A program made the translations under genes and the position numbers. The notes beneath the pieces were generated by a model that worked only from the letters and a program-made list of their open reading frames with translations, made no database searches and was not told the DNA's origin. This document shows, piece by piece, positions 51,893 to 60,142 of a stretch of DNA of 64,000 nucleotides. The stretch's first letter is position 1. Each line of letters opens with the position of its first letter. Source of the stretch: Pseudomonadota bacterium (GTDB taxonomy: Bacteria; Myxococcota_A; UBA796; CAJQPC01); the NCBI GenBank assembly GCA_024228935.1, contig JAAESX010000131.1, positions 104,291 to 168,290 of the forward strand, given 5' to 3'.

Positions 51893-52660
51893 ATGCTGCT
51901 CTTCGCTGCCCTGCTCGCCTGCGGCCCCTCGTTCCGCGACATCCAGAAGGCCGACACCATCGAGGCCTACGAGGGCTTCATCGCCGCCAGCCCGAACAGC
52001 CCGAGCATCACGATGGCGAACATCCGCCTCGAGGAGCTCTACCTGGCGAAGGCGCGGGACGAGAAGTCGCTCGAGGCCTACGACGACTACCTGACCCGGT
52101 ACGAGGGGGGCGTCGGCACGGCCGCGCTCGTCGAGGACGCGGTCGAGGAGCGGGAGACCTTCCTGTACGACTGGGCCGAGGAGCAGAACTCTGAGGAGGG
52201 CTGGCAGAAGTACCTGGACGAGTACCCGAAGGGCGACAAGAAGCGGAAGCAGGAAGCGCGCCGTCGCCTGAAGATGAACAGCTACATCGAGTTCATCGAG
52301 ATCGGTCCCGTCGAGGCCGAGCCGACCAACCTGGCCGAGAAGGAAGACGGCCCGCTGGACGGCTTCAAGTTCCTGGCCGACGTCACGAACAACGGCGACA
52401 AGCGCATCACCACGCTGAACATGGAGCTCCAGTACCTGGGCGCCGACGGCAGCGTCATCGACACCGACCGGTGGCCTCTCGTGGCCCCCGCTGCTCCGGG
52501 CAACATGCCCATCGAGGAGGAGTGGAAGGTGCCCGTCGAGCCCGGCGAGACCCGCACCTACTGGTTCACCGACATGGCCCCCGAGGTCCCCGGTTGGTCC
52601 AAGAAGACCAAGCTCGTCGCGATCGGCATCGCCTTCGATGACGACGAGGGGACCCAGTAG
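51893..52660 (+). CDS. lipoprotein of unknown function, TPR-like N-terminal part
   Basis: 255 residues. The signal MLLFAALLAC is only ten residues with no charge. The mature N-terminal half is helical with repeated 'EAYEGFIAASPNSP', 'EAYDDYLTRYEGG' and 'GWQKYLDEYPKGDKK' units typical of Sel1/TPR-like tandem helices. The C-terminal part (about 140-255) is a beta domain ('FKFLADVTNNGDKRITTLNMELQYLGADGSVI', 'VEPGETRTYWFTDM') of the FxLYD type that supports protein assembly. GGAG precedes the ATG. The TAG stop abuts the next lipoprotein. Confidence 0.82.
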   Translation: MLLFAALLACGPSFRDIQKADTIEAYEGFIAASPNSPSITMANIRLEELYLAKARDEKSLEAYDDYLTRYEGGVGTAALVEDAVEERETFLYDWAEEQNSEEGWQKYLDEYPKGDKKRKQEARRRLKMNSYIEFIEIGPVEAEPTNLAEKEDGPLDGFKFLADVTNNGDKRITTLNMELQYLGADGSVIDTDRWPLVAPAAPGNMPIEEEWKVPVEPGETRTYWFTDMAPEVPGWSKKTKLVAIGIAFDDDEGTQ

Positions 52661-54462
52661 TCCTCCTCCTGCTGGGGTGCGCCGCGCCGGAGACGGTCGA
52701 GGCGCTCGTCCCCACGTGCGACCCGCGAGAGCTGGCGCCTGGAGAGGTGCGAGCGAAGGTCTTCGCCTGCGACGACGAGCTCCCCGGTGGGGCGAGCGCG
52801 CGGCGAGGAGACCTGGTCCTGCAGAACGCGCTGGTCACCGCGGTGATCCGCAGTCCGGGCGAGTCGCTCACCGTCCTGCACGCCCCTGGCGGCGGCCTCG
52901 TCGACTTCGCCCCGTGGAACGGCCAGGACTGGCTGTGGGAGGCGCAGCCGCTGGTCGACGGCGAGTGGCTCGTCATCGATGAGGTCGAGCTCGGCGACGA
53001 CGACGGAGCCTGGATCCGGCTGGCCGGACCGGACGGCGAGGTCACGTGGCGTCTGCCCGCGGACAGCCGGTCCATCGAGCTCACGGGAGCGGATCTCTGG
53101 CTGCACGGGGACCGCCGGAGCGAGGCGCTGGCCGGTGGCTTCCTGCGCGGAACCAACATGCTGGTGAGCGACGGACAGGTCGAGGACCTGGGGGGCGCCC
53201 AGCTCGTCACGGGCCTCACGGCGCTGACGGTCGGCTCGCTCGAGGACGTGCACGACGCGCTCTGGGACACCCCGGCGCAGGGCTCCTGTGACGCGGACCG
53301 GGTGGACGTCTGGCTCGACGGTGAGCGGACCGGCGTGCTGCCGGCGACGTTCGACAGCCATGCCCCGCTGGGGGCCGAGCTGGTCTGCGCGGGTGCTGGC
53401 CGGGTGGACGGCGAGCCGGTTCCTGCCGCCACCGGGCTCGAGCTGGCCGCGGGCGAGGCGGGCTCCATCCGTCTGCGCGTGGCCGACGAGGACGGGCACG
53501 AGATCCCGGTCGTGCTGACCGTCGACGGCCACGAGACGGCGGTCTCGGACCGCTTCGAGCCGGTGCCCACCGGCGCCGGCACGTTCTCCGTCGTCGTGGA
53601 CGCGGGCCCTCGGTTCACGACCTGGGAGGGCGAGCTCGAGGTGCTGGACGAGGTCGGGCTCGAGGTCGTGCTCGATCGCCGCTACGACCCCGTCGACCAC
53701 GTGCTGGTCGACCTGTTCCAGGCGCCGTTCCCGTCGGCGACGACTCGGCTGGAACAGAACGATGCGCTCGAGCTGTCCGCTGCCCGCGGCGTCGCGTTCG
53801 TCGTGCAGGCGCCGCCGGACGAGGTCGGCCGGCCGTATCAGTCGGACTGGACCGAGCGGACCACCCGGGCCATCGCCGGCAGCGAGACACGAAGTGACGT
53901 CGGCAGCGTCTGGTCCTGGCCGTGGAGCGCGAACGACAAGCACGCCGGTCATGGCGCGGGTCGGTGGCTCGACCGCGACGCCAACGCCGTCCTCGCCATC
54001 GCCGGCGGCTACGGCGACCCGGACCGGGTGACCGTCGTGGACGTCGCCTGGGTCGAGAACGCGGGCCTCGTGGCGGCCTGGCCCGAGGACCCGGATGCCC
54101 TGCGGCTCGAGTCCCTCGACGATCTGGATGTCCTGTTCGAGCTGCTGGACGCCGAGGTCCGCATCGCGGTCACCGGGCCACTCACCTGGGTCCCGGCGGA
54201 CGACACCCTCGGCCCTCCCTCGCAGTCCGCCATCGAGCGCGGCCTCGTCGAGGGCACGTCCATCGCCTCGACCGGCCCGTTCGTCGAGCTCGACACCGTG
54301 CTGTTCCCCGAGCTGGCCTGGGAGGTCTCCGACGGCGAGGTCGAGCTGTGGGTCGATGGCGCGCTCGCGGACCCGGACGCCCCGGTCACGGCCGAGCGCT
54401 GGGCCATCGCGGTCCTGCGCGACGGCGACGACTGGGCGGTCAGCGCACCCCTCTGGTTCTGA
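52657..54462 (+). CDS. lipoprotein with degenerate PHP/CehA-like domain; no ordinary start codon
   Basis: About 601 residues. The frame reads VLLLLGCAAP at the N-terminus, a lipobox, but no ATG, GTG or TTG occurs between the in-frame TGA at 52639 and that point; GTA 52657, overlapping the previous TAG, is a candidate. GTG 52747 is the first normal start but lies after the Cys. The C-terminal half resembles CehA/McbA metallohydrolases: 'HVLVDLFQAPFPSATT' sits where DLHVHS is expected, and 'EGTSIASTGPFVELDTV' matches their terminal strand. The metal His residues are gone. Role unknown; possibly a binding protein. Confidence 0.6.
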   Translation, partial: VVLLLLGCAAPETVEALVPTCDPRELAPGEVRAKVFACDDELPGGASARRGDLVLQNALVTAVIRSPGESLTVLHAPGGGLVDFAPWNGQDWLWEAQPLVDGEWLVIDEVELGDDDGAWIRLAGPDGEVTWRLPADSRSIELTGADLWLHGDRRSEALAGGFLRGTNMLVSDGQVEDLGGAQLVTGLTALTVGSLEDVHDALWDTPAQGSCDADRVDVWLDGERTGVLPATFDSHAPLGAELVCAGAGRVDGEPVPAATGLELAAGEAGSIRLRVADEDGHEIPVVLTVDGHETAVSDRFEPVPTGAGTFSVVVDAGPRFTTWEGELEVLDEVGLEVVLDRRYDPVDHVLVDLFQAPFPSATTRLEQNDALELSAARGVAFVVQAPPDEVGRPYQSDWTERTTRAIAGSETRSDVGSVWSWPWSANDKHAGHGAGRWLDRDANAVLAIAGGYGDPDRVTVVDVAWVENAGLVAAWPEDPDALRLESLDDLDVLFELLDAEVRIAVTGPLTWVPADDTLGPPSQSAIERGLVEGTSIASTGPFVELDTVLFPELAWEVSDGEVELWVDGALADPDAPVTAERWAIAVLRDGDDWAVSAPLWF

Positions 54463-55237
54463 GCCGCTTTCGGGCCTCCCAGCAGCTGTCGCCACCCATC
54501 GGCAGGTCCGAGCAACCCGACGGGCGCTGCTCGTAGATCGCGCAGGTCCAGGGGGCCTCGCGGGACAGGTGCACGCACTTGCCGCCGGGGCGGGGGATGT
54601 GGGGGCCGAAGGGCTCGAGCTGGACACCGGGGAGCGTCTCGTCGTCGACCTCGACCCGATCGAAGCCCTCGCGGCAGCAGGCCCCACAGGCGCGACAGTC
54701 CAGCGTCTCGTCGAAGCGCGCCCAGATGGTGCCGGGCTGATCGGCCAGCTCGCGGGCGACGATGGCGGTGCGCTCGAGCGCTTCCTCCAGCACCGGGGCC
54801 CAGGGCTCCTGACAGGCCCACTGCAGCGCGGGCCGGTCCTCGGGCAACAGGGGCTTCTCCGGCAAGGCCAGGTAGTAGGGCAGGTGGTCGGTGGCCGGCC
54901 GCATGACCATGCGCAGGCCGTATGCCTCGGTGATCACGGCCTGCAGGCGGTGGCAGGCGTACTCGGCCTCCAGGTCCCGGTCGTCCATGTTCTCCAGGCC
55001 CCAGTCCTGGTTGCCCAGCAGCTCGGGGCCCTGGACGATGGCGTGGACGATCTCGTGCAGGATCATCTGGGCCATGCAGTCGGTCGGGTCGAACTCGCCC
55101 TCGTTGCAGATGGTCAGGGTGTCCTTGCCATCCCAGCTGGCGTAGACCAGGTCGTCGCGACGGAGCTTCCACCCGAGCTTCTCGATGGCCTCGACCCAGA
55201 TGGCGTCGGCCGCCTGGTTGATCTTCACGCCAGCCAT
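54440..55237 (-). CDS. HExxH-motif protein fused to a YkgJ-type iron-sulfur/zinc domain
   Basis: 265 residues from ATG 55237. The N-terminal half (about 1-150) contains 'MILHEIVHAIV', a metalloprotease-like HExxH. The C-terminal third has the YkgJ pattern: 'CRACGACC' (CxxCxxCC), 'GGKCVHL', 'CAIYEQRPSGC', 'SCWEARK'. YkgJ domains bind a metal cluster or zinc; their role is poorly known. The combination is unusual. Its start overlaps the end of the protoporphyrinogen oxidase gene, and its end overlaps the PHP-like gene by 23 bases. It may handle metal or haem proteins; that is inference from context. Confidence 0.82.
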   Translation of the reverse strand: MAGVKINQAADAIWVEAIEKLGWKLRRDDLVYASWDGKDTLTICNEGEFDPTDCMAQMILHEIVHAIVQGPELLGNQDWGLENMDDRDLEAEYACHRLQAVITEAYGLRMVMRPATDHLPYYLALPEKPLLPEDRPALQWACQEPWAPVLEEALERTAIVARELADQPGTIWARFDETLDCRACGACCREGFDRVEVDDETLPGVQLEPFGPHIPRPGGKCVHLSREAPWTCAIYEQRPSGCSDLPMGGDSCWEARKRLRTRGVR

Positions 55238-56514
55238 GCGCGCACCTCGTCTGCCATGCGTTCTCCGTTGGCGATGCAGCTCTTCACCGCCGGGCCGCCC
55301 AGGTAGGACCCGACCAGGAACAGGCCGGGCCAGGTGTCCTCGCGCTCGCGGATCCCGACCTCGCGCGACAGGTGGCCGATCGTGTACTGCGGGATGCCGC
55401 GTGGGTGCTTCACGACCTGGTGGACGGTGGGGTCGGGCACGTCGCCCAGCAGCGTGCGGACGTCGCGCATCGCGATGGCCAGCAGCTCCTGCGGATCCAG
55501 GCCGGCCTGCATCGGGTTGAGCGCTCCGCCCAGGATGCAGCGCAGCCCGAAGCCGTCGTCGGGGCAGCTGCCCTCCCAGGTCGAGCCGGTGAACAGCACG
55601 CCGAGCACGCCGAGCGGCTCCGAGCGTGGGACGAGCGCTCCGAACCCCTCGGGGCACCAGCTTCCTCGGGGCAGTCCCAGGCTCACGACGGCCACCGCCG
55701 CGTGGGGGATGGCTCCCAGTCGGCCACCGAGCTCGGGATCGAGTGGAGCCAGGAGCTGCCTGGCCGCATCGGCCGGTGCGGCCATCACGACGGCGTCGGC
55801 CTGCATCGAGCCCTCGGTCGTCTCGACGGTCCAGCCCGGGGTGACGCCCGTGACGCGGACGCCGGTGCGGACCTCGACCCGCTGGGCGATGGCGTCGGGC
55901 AGGTCGCCGGTTCCGCCGGGGAGGCTCTGGAGCTGGGCGGGCGTCTTCCCCTTGTTCGCCCGCATGTACCCGAAGATCGAGCCGTGCTCGCGCTCCATCT
56001 TCTTCATCTTGGGGAAGGCCGCGGTCACGGACAGCGCTCTCGGGTCGCCCGCCCAGACACCGCTGACCATGGGGCCCACGAGCCCGTCGAGCGCCGCCTG
56101 CCCGACCCGGCGCCGCGCGTACTGGGCCACGGACTCGTCGTTGGGGCCGGTGGGCATGAACGGCTCGCAGAACACCCGGAGCCGACCCATCAGGGGAAGG
56201 ATCGGGCTGGTGAGGAACGCGCCTGGTCCACCCGGCAGCTCGACCAGCGCCTGGTCCTTCACGACGTAGCGAGGTCCCGGCAGGTGCTTCAGCGGGGTGA
56301 GCCCGAGCCGCTCCAGCAGCCGCCCCACGGCGGGCTCGTCGTCGAGCCATCCGTTGGCCCCCCGGTTGAACACGAAGCCGTCGTGCACATCCGTAGTGAT
56401 GCTCCCGCCGATGCGCGGGCCCGCTTCCAGGACCACGACGTCGTGGTCGTCCGAGAGGAACTCCGCCGTGGAAAGCCCTGAGACCCCCGCGCCGATGACG
56501 ACCACACGTGCCAT
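55225..56514 (-). CDS. hemY: protoporphyrinogen oxidase (oxygen-dependent, FAD)
   Basis: 429 residues. 'VVVIGAGVSGLSTAEFLSDD' and 'VVVLEAGPRIGGSI' bind FAD; 'GPMVSGVWAGDPRALSVTAAFP' is the HemY-type signature, and 'GLFLVGSYLGGPAVKSCIANG' closes the FAD site. It converts protoporphyrinogen IX to protoporphyrin IX, using oxygen, at the membrane. hemE (61140) and hemH (60142) follow later on the same strand. Divergent from the kinase at 56546 with 31 bases between starts. Its 3' end overlaps the HExxH/YkgJ gene. Confidence 0.92.
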   Translation of the reverse strand: MARVVVIGAGVSGLSTAEFLSDDHDVVVLEAGPRIGGSITTDVHDGFVFNRGANGWLDDEPAVGRLLERLGLTPLKHLPGPRYVVKDQALVELPGGPGAFLTSPILPLMGRLRVFCEPFMPTGPNDESVAQYARRRVGQAALDGLVGPMVSGVWAGDPRALSVTAAFPKMKKMEREHGSIFGYMRANKGKTPAQLQSLPGGTGDLPDAIAQRVEVRTGVRVTGVTPGWTVETTEGSMQADAVVMAAPADAARQLLAPLDPELGGRLGAIPHAAVAVVSLGLPRGSWCPEGFGALVPRSEPLGVLGVLFTGSTWEGSCPDDGFGLRCILGGALNPMQAGLDPQELLAIAMRDVRTLLGDVPDPTVHQVVKHPRGIPQYTIGHLSREVGIREREDTWPGLFLVGSYLGGPAVKSCIANGERMADEVRAWLA

Positions 56515-56532
56515 GACCCCATCTATCTCGGC

Positions 56533-56538
56533 TACCTT
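56533..56538 (+). promoter_or_regulatory. candidate -10 box TACCTT, Ser/Thr kinase gene
   Basis: TACCTT is 7 nt before the ATG at 56546, the same geometry as the STT3-like gene. No Shine-Dalgarno. Confidence 0.35.
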
Positions 56539-56545
56539 CGGGCCG

Positions 56546-57604
56546 ATGAGAACGGCTCCACCGACCCTCGCGGCGTACGTGTCGATCCGACCCGACGTCA
56601 CGCTGCACGACTCGTGGATCGAGGACGAGAGACCCATCACGATCGAGCCCGGCGAGGGGTTCACCACCGGCCCCGTGCTGGGGCAGGGCGGCTCGGCGGT
56701 CGTCTCGCTCGCGACCCAGAACGCGCTGGGTCGGGACGTGGCCGTGAAGGCCATGCGTGCGGATCGGGCCAGCCCGGAGATGGAGCAGATCCTGCTGCGC
56801 GAGGCCTGGGTGACGGGCTCGCTCGAGCACCCGAACATCGTGCCGGTCTACGACATCACGCGGGACAGCCAGGGCCGGGTGCAGATCGTGCTGAAGCGTG
56901 TGACCGGCACGAGCTGGTTCGACCTTCTCTGGCGGCGTGACCTGCTCGCCGAGACGGCTGCCCCGCTCGATGCGCTCGAGTGGAACCTGCGCACGCTGAT
57001 CCAGGTCGCGAACGCCGTGCACTTCGCCCATGAGCGCGGCTTCCTCCACCGCGATCTCAAGCCCGAGAACGTGATGATCGGGAGCTACGGCGAGGTCTAC
57101 GTCGTGGACTGGGGGCTGGCCCTGCGGCTCGACCCCCAGGGCGACCCGCGAATCCCGCTGGCCCGCGACAAGCACCGCATGGCCGGCACCCCCGCCTACA
57201 TGGCGCCCGAGATGCTGGGCGAGGGCGGCGTGCTGGGGTGCCGGACCGACGTCTACCTGCTGGGGGCCACGCTCTTCCATGTGCTGACCGGCGAGCCGCC
57301 CTGGCTCGGCGATGTGGCACAGCCCCTGTTCGACCGTATCCGGGAGGGGGTCATCGAGCCGCCCGAGGGTGCCCTGGGCGAGGTCTGCCGCCGAGCGATG
57401 TCGAAGGACCCGGCCGACCGGTACCTCACCGCCGAGGCGTTCCGTCAGGCCGTCGAGGCCTGCCTCGTCCGACGGAGTGCGGACTCGCTCGTCGCGGCGA
57501 TCTGGCCCGAGTGGCTCTACTACGCCTTATCCGGCGGCTGCCTGGTGTTAACGCTGAACACCGTCGCTCTCTGGGGCGGCCCGGAGGACCTGTGCCTGGA
57601 CTGA
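56546..57604 (+). CDS. Hanks-type Ser/Thr protein kinase, membrane-anchored
   Basis: 352 residues. All kinase landmarks are present: Gly-rich loop 'LGQGGSAVV', Lys in 'VAVKAMRA', 'HRDLKPENVMIG' (catalytic Asp), 'VDWGLAL' in place of DFG (common in this group), and 'GTPAYMAPEM'. The kinase domain covers about residues 40-305. A C-terminal hydrophobic stretch ('LYYALSGGCLVLTLNTVALW') suggests membrane attachment with no large external sensor. Contrast with the dead kinase at 19374. Its end overlaps the GNAT start by 13 bases. Confidence 0.92.
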   Translation: MRTAPPTLAAYVSIRPDVTLHDSWIEDERPITIEPGEGFTTGPVLGQGGSAVVSLATQNALGRDVAVKAMRADRASPEMEQILLREAWVTGSLEHPNIVPVYDITRDSQGRVQIVLKRVTGTSWFDLLWRRDLLAETAAPLDALEWNLRTLIQVANAVHFAHERGFLHRDLKPENVMIGSYGEVYVVDWGLALRLDPQGDPRIPLARDKHRMAGTPAYMAPEMLGEGGVLGCRTDVYLLGATLFHVLTGEPPWLGDVAQPLFDRIREGVIEPPEGALGEVCRRAMSKDPADRYLTAEAFRQAVEACLVRRSADSLVAAIWPEWLYYALSGGCLVLTLNTVALWGGPEDLCLD

Positions 57605-58098
57605 CGCATCGAGCGACGCCCGACGACTGGGCCCGCGTCCGCAACATCCGACTCGAGTCGCTGCTCGCCGATCCCGACGCCTTCGGCTCGACGCATGCTC
57701 GCGAGGTGGACCGTGATGAGGCCGGCTGGCGCGCCTGGATCGCGGGCGGCGCGGTGATCCTGGGCGTGCTCGACGGCGTGGACGTCGGCATCCTGGGGGT
57801 CGCGGGGCACTCCTTGCCCGGCGCCCGCGGGGTCTACAGCGTGTGGGTTCGACCGGTGGGCCGTAGACGAGGCCTCGGGGACGCGCTGGTCCGCCACGGC
57901 ATCGAGGCCGGCTGGGCGATGGGCGCTGAGCGCTTGATCCTGGACGTCGCGGTCGGGAACGCTCCGGCGATCGCGCTCTATGAGCGACACGGGTTCGTGC
58001 CGACGGGTGAGACGAGCACGCTGCCGCCGCCCCGAACGCACATCGCCGAGATCGAGATGGGGCTGGAGCGGCCGGTGACGCAGAAGCCGGGGGGCTGA
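57592..58098 (+). CDS. GNAT-family N-acetyltransferase
   Basis: 168 residues from GTG 57592 (GGAGG 4 nt upstream, within the end of the kinase gene). Motif A is 'VYSVWVRPVGRRRGLGDALVRH' with R-x-x-G-x-G, motif B 'LYERHGFVPTGETST'. It resembles RimI-like enzymes that acetylate small molecules or proteins. The extreme C-terminus ('RPVTQKPGG') is encoded by the inverted intergenic repeat. The acceptor is unknown. Coupled to the kinase upstream. Confidence 0.9.
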   Translation: MPGLTHRATPDDWARVRNIRLESLLADPDAFGSTHAREVDRDEAGWRAWIAGGAVILGVLDGVDVGILGVAGHSLPGARGVYSVWVRPVGRRRGLGDALVRHGIEAGWAMGAERLILDVAVGNAPAIALYERHGFVPTGETSTLPPPRTHIAEIEMGLERPVTQKPGG

Positions 58099-58121
58099 CC
58101 GTCACCCTCCGGGTTGTGCGC
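58078..58121 (-). repeat. single inverted relative of the 51 bp repeat
   Basis: Read on the minus strand, 58121-58078 matches the unit at 48155-48197 in about nine of ten positions with one indel: GCGCACAACCC, GGAGGGTGACGGTCAGCC and CTTCTGCGT. It covers the end of the GNAT gene and the gap to a convergent gene, the same setting as the other copy. Confidence 0.75.
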
Positions 58122-58139
58122 ACCCAGAGACGACATCGA

Positions 58140-59120
58140 CTACGACTTCATGAGCAGCTCGCCCGTGGCGCAGGACCACGTGTCCCAGTCGTCGGCGCGC
58201 AGGCCCAGGGCGTACGAGCCGCGCGAGGCGGGCGTCCCGTTCGGGCACCAGCTCATCCACTCGCCGCTGGGCAGTCCGCCGGCGTAGGCCCCGACGCGAC
58301 GCAGGCTGCCGTCGCCGTAGCGCGTGATGCTCGGGCCGTGGCGGACGCCGCTCGGGGTCTCGCAGACCTCGACGATGCCGTGCTCAAGCTCCTCGACGAC
58401 CAGCACGGTGCCGTCCGGGCAGATGGGGTCGGCGTCGGTGGCCGCGCCCTCGACGTTGGCCAGCGCGCCGAGCTTCCAGACCTCCTCGCTCACCAGGCCG
58501 CCGTCTCGGTCCCAGGCGAACCAGCTTCCGTCGCGGACGTCCTGGTCGTAGCTGCCCATGCTCTCGAGCTGCCCGTCGGCGTGCCACCGGATGGCGACGC
58601 CGTGCTTGTGGCCGCGGTCGTACTCGAGCCGCGTTCGGGGGGTGCCGTCCTGGTGGTACCAGGTGGCGACGCCGTGGCGCTCGCCGGACTCGAAGCGGAT
58701 CTCGCTGCGGAGCTCGCCGTCGATGCCGTACTCGCTGCGCCACGCCAGCTCGCCGTCGTCCCAGCGCTCTTCCCAGTCGTTCAGGCGGTCGCTGCGGGTC
58801 GAGCGCCACAGGCCGTCCTTGTTGCCGTCGACGTAGCGACCGGCGACGTGGGTGCCGCCGTCGGCGTGGAAGCTGCTGTACAGCCCAGTCCGCACACCGT
58901 GGTCGAAGCGCGCCTCGGCCGAGATGTCCTCGCCGTCGAGGCGGCGCCAGGGTCCGTGCAGCTCGCCGTCGGCGTCGATGCAGGCCTCGACGTCGGTCGA
59001 GGGGGCCCAGAACCGCGTGTCGACGGGGCAGGAGAAGGCGACCTCCTCGATGGTGTCGAGGTGCGCGGTGTCCACGCTGGAGTCGCTGTTGCAGGCGAAG
59101 AGTGCGATGAGCTGGGTCAT
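58140..59120 (-). CDS. MORN/YwqK-repeat lipoprotein
   Basis: 326 residues. The signal MTQLIALFAC is ten residues with no charge. Many short beta-hairpin units follow: 'GELHGPWRRLDGE', 'GLYSSFHADGGTHVAGRYVDGNKDG', 'GERHGVATWYHQDGTP', 'KHGVAIRWHADGQLESMGSYDQDVRDG', 'VRHGPSITRYGDGSLRRVGAYAGG'. This is the antitoxin/YwqK-like MORN pattern (G-x-W-x-x-x-x-x-x-G-x). Surface location by lipid anchor. The role is unknown. AGGAG precedes the ATG and a hairpin lies further upstream. Confidence 0.88.
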   Translation of the reverse strand: MTQLIALFACNSDSSVDTAHLDTIEEVAFSCPVDTRFWAPSTDVEACIDADGELHGPWRRLDGEDISAEARFDHGVRTGLYSSFHADGGTHVAGRYVDGNKDGLWRSTRSDRLNDWEERWDDGELAWRSEYGIDGELRSEIRFESGERHGVATWYHQDGTPRTRLEYDRGHKHGVAIRWHADGQLESMGSYDQDVRDGSWFAWDRDGGLVSEEVWKLGALANVEGAATDADPICPDGTVLVVEELEHGIVEVCETPSGVRHGPSITRYGDGSLRRVGAYAGGLPSGEWMSWCPNGTPASRGSYALGLRADDWDTWSCATGELLMKS

Positions 59121-59132
59121 GTCGGCTCCTGG

Positions 59133-59151
59133 TTGCTCCGGTATGGAGCAA
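59133..59151. promoter_or_regulatory. 7 bp hairpin between hemH and the MORN lipoprotein gene
   Basis: TTGCTCC-GGTAT-GGAGCAA, a perfect stem with a 5 nt loop, lies 25 bases past the hemH stop and 13 bases before the next start on the same strand. No T run, so it may be an operator, an RNA structure or an attenuated terminator. Confidence 0.4.
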
Positions 59152-59176
59152 GGGCCGTGCCAGCTCTCAGGCCGTC

Positions 59177-60142
59177 TCAGGCGGGCTCAGCGCCCCCAGA
59201 TCTCGGATCGGTAGACGAATCTGTAGATCCACGCACAATCTCCGCGAGTGCGGCGATGAAGTCGGGTCGGCTGTTGGGTGCCTCGACCCGCTTGAAGGTG
59301 TGGATGCCGGACTCCTCGGCCAGCTCCTTGAGCTCCTCGCCGATCTCGACCAGCGTCTCGATGTGGTCGCTGGTGAACGCGACGGGCACGACGATCAGCG
59401 AGGTGATGCCTTGCTCGCCGAGCGTCTGGATGGCCTCGATCGAGCTCGGCGCCAGCCACTCCTGGACCCCGACGCGGCTCTGGAAGCTCAGCGTGTGCGG
59501 GTTCGGCAGCTCGGCCGTGATGGCGGCGACGGTGCGCTCGATCTCGGACAGGTAGGGGTCTCCCTGCTCGATGTAGGCCTTCGGCAGGCCGTGGGCCGAG
59601 AACAGGATGGTCGAGGTCGTGTCCTCGAGCGCGCGGATCTGGGCGACCAGCGACGCGATGTAGCGGGGGTCGTCCGGGTAGCTGCGGATGACGGTGACCG
59701 GGTGGCCGGCGAGCACGCTCCTGGCGTCCTCGACGCTCGAGCCGACCGTCGTGTCCGAGTCCTGGGGGTAGAGGCTCAAGAGCACGACCGGCTGGCCCGG
59801 CTGGAGCTTCGCAGCCGCGTCCTTGGCGCTCTCGCCCCAGTACCGGAAGACCGGATGGCAGTCGTAGGACTGGCCGAGCTCGGCCTGGAGCGCTCGGGTC
59901 TGCTCGCGCACCAGCTCGAGTTGGGGGCTGGCGCCGCCCATCGACGCGTAGGACTCGCGGACCTCGCGGGCGCGCTTGCGGCTGATGATCCAGGCGAAGA
60001 TCGGCTGGGCCCAGCGCAGGTACCAGGGGAACTGGATGATCTTTCCGTCCGCCAGGAGGTTCTGGAGGAACGGCTGGATCGTCTCGACGCTGTCGGGGCC
60101 GCCCATGTTGAGCAGCCAGACGGCGGTCCTCACCACCGCCAC
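59177..60142 (-). CDS. hemH: ferrochelatase
   Basis: 321 residues. 'LLNMGGPDSVETIQPFL' at the start, the catalytic-His signature 'ILFSAHGLPKAYIEQGDPY', and 'SRVGVQEWLAPSS' plus 'VPVAFTSDHIETLVEI' (which holds the metal-path Glu) identify it. It inserts Fe2+ into protoporphyrin IX at the inner membrane. GTG start overlaps the end of hemE by 13 bases, so the pair is coupled. Confidence 0.97.
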   Translation of the reverse strand: MAVVRTAVWLLNMGGPDSVETIQPFLQNLLADGKIIQFPWYLRWAQPIFAWIISRKRAREVRESYASMGGASPQLELVREQTRALQAELGQSYDCHPVFRYWGESAKDAAAKLQPGQPVVLLSLYPQDSDTTVGSSVEDARSVLAGHPVTVIRSYPDDPRYIASLVAQIRALEDTTSTILFSAHGLPKAYIEQGDPYLSEIERTVAAITAELPNPHTLSFQSRVGVQEWLAPSSIEAIQTLGEQGITSLIVVPVAFTSDHIETLVEIGEELKELAEESGIHTFKRVEAPNSRPDFIAALAEIVRGSTDSSTDPRSGGAEPA

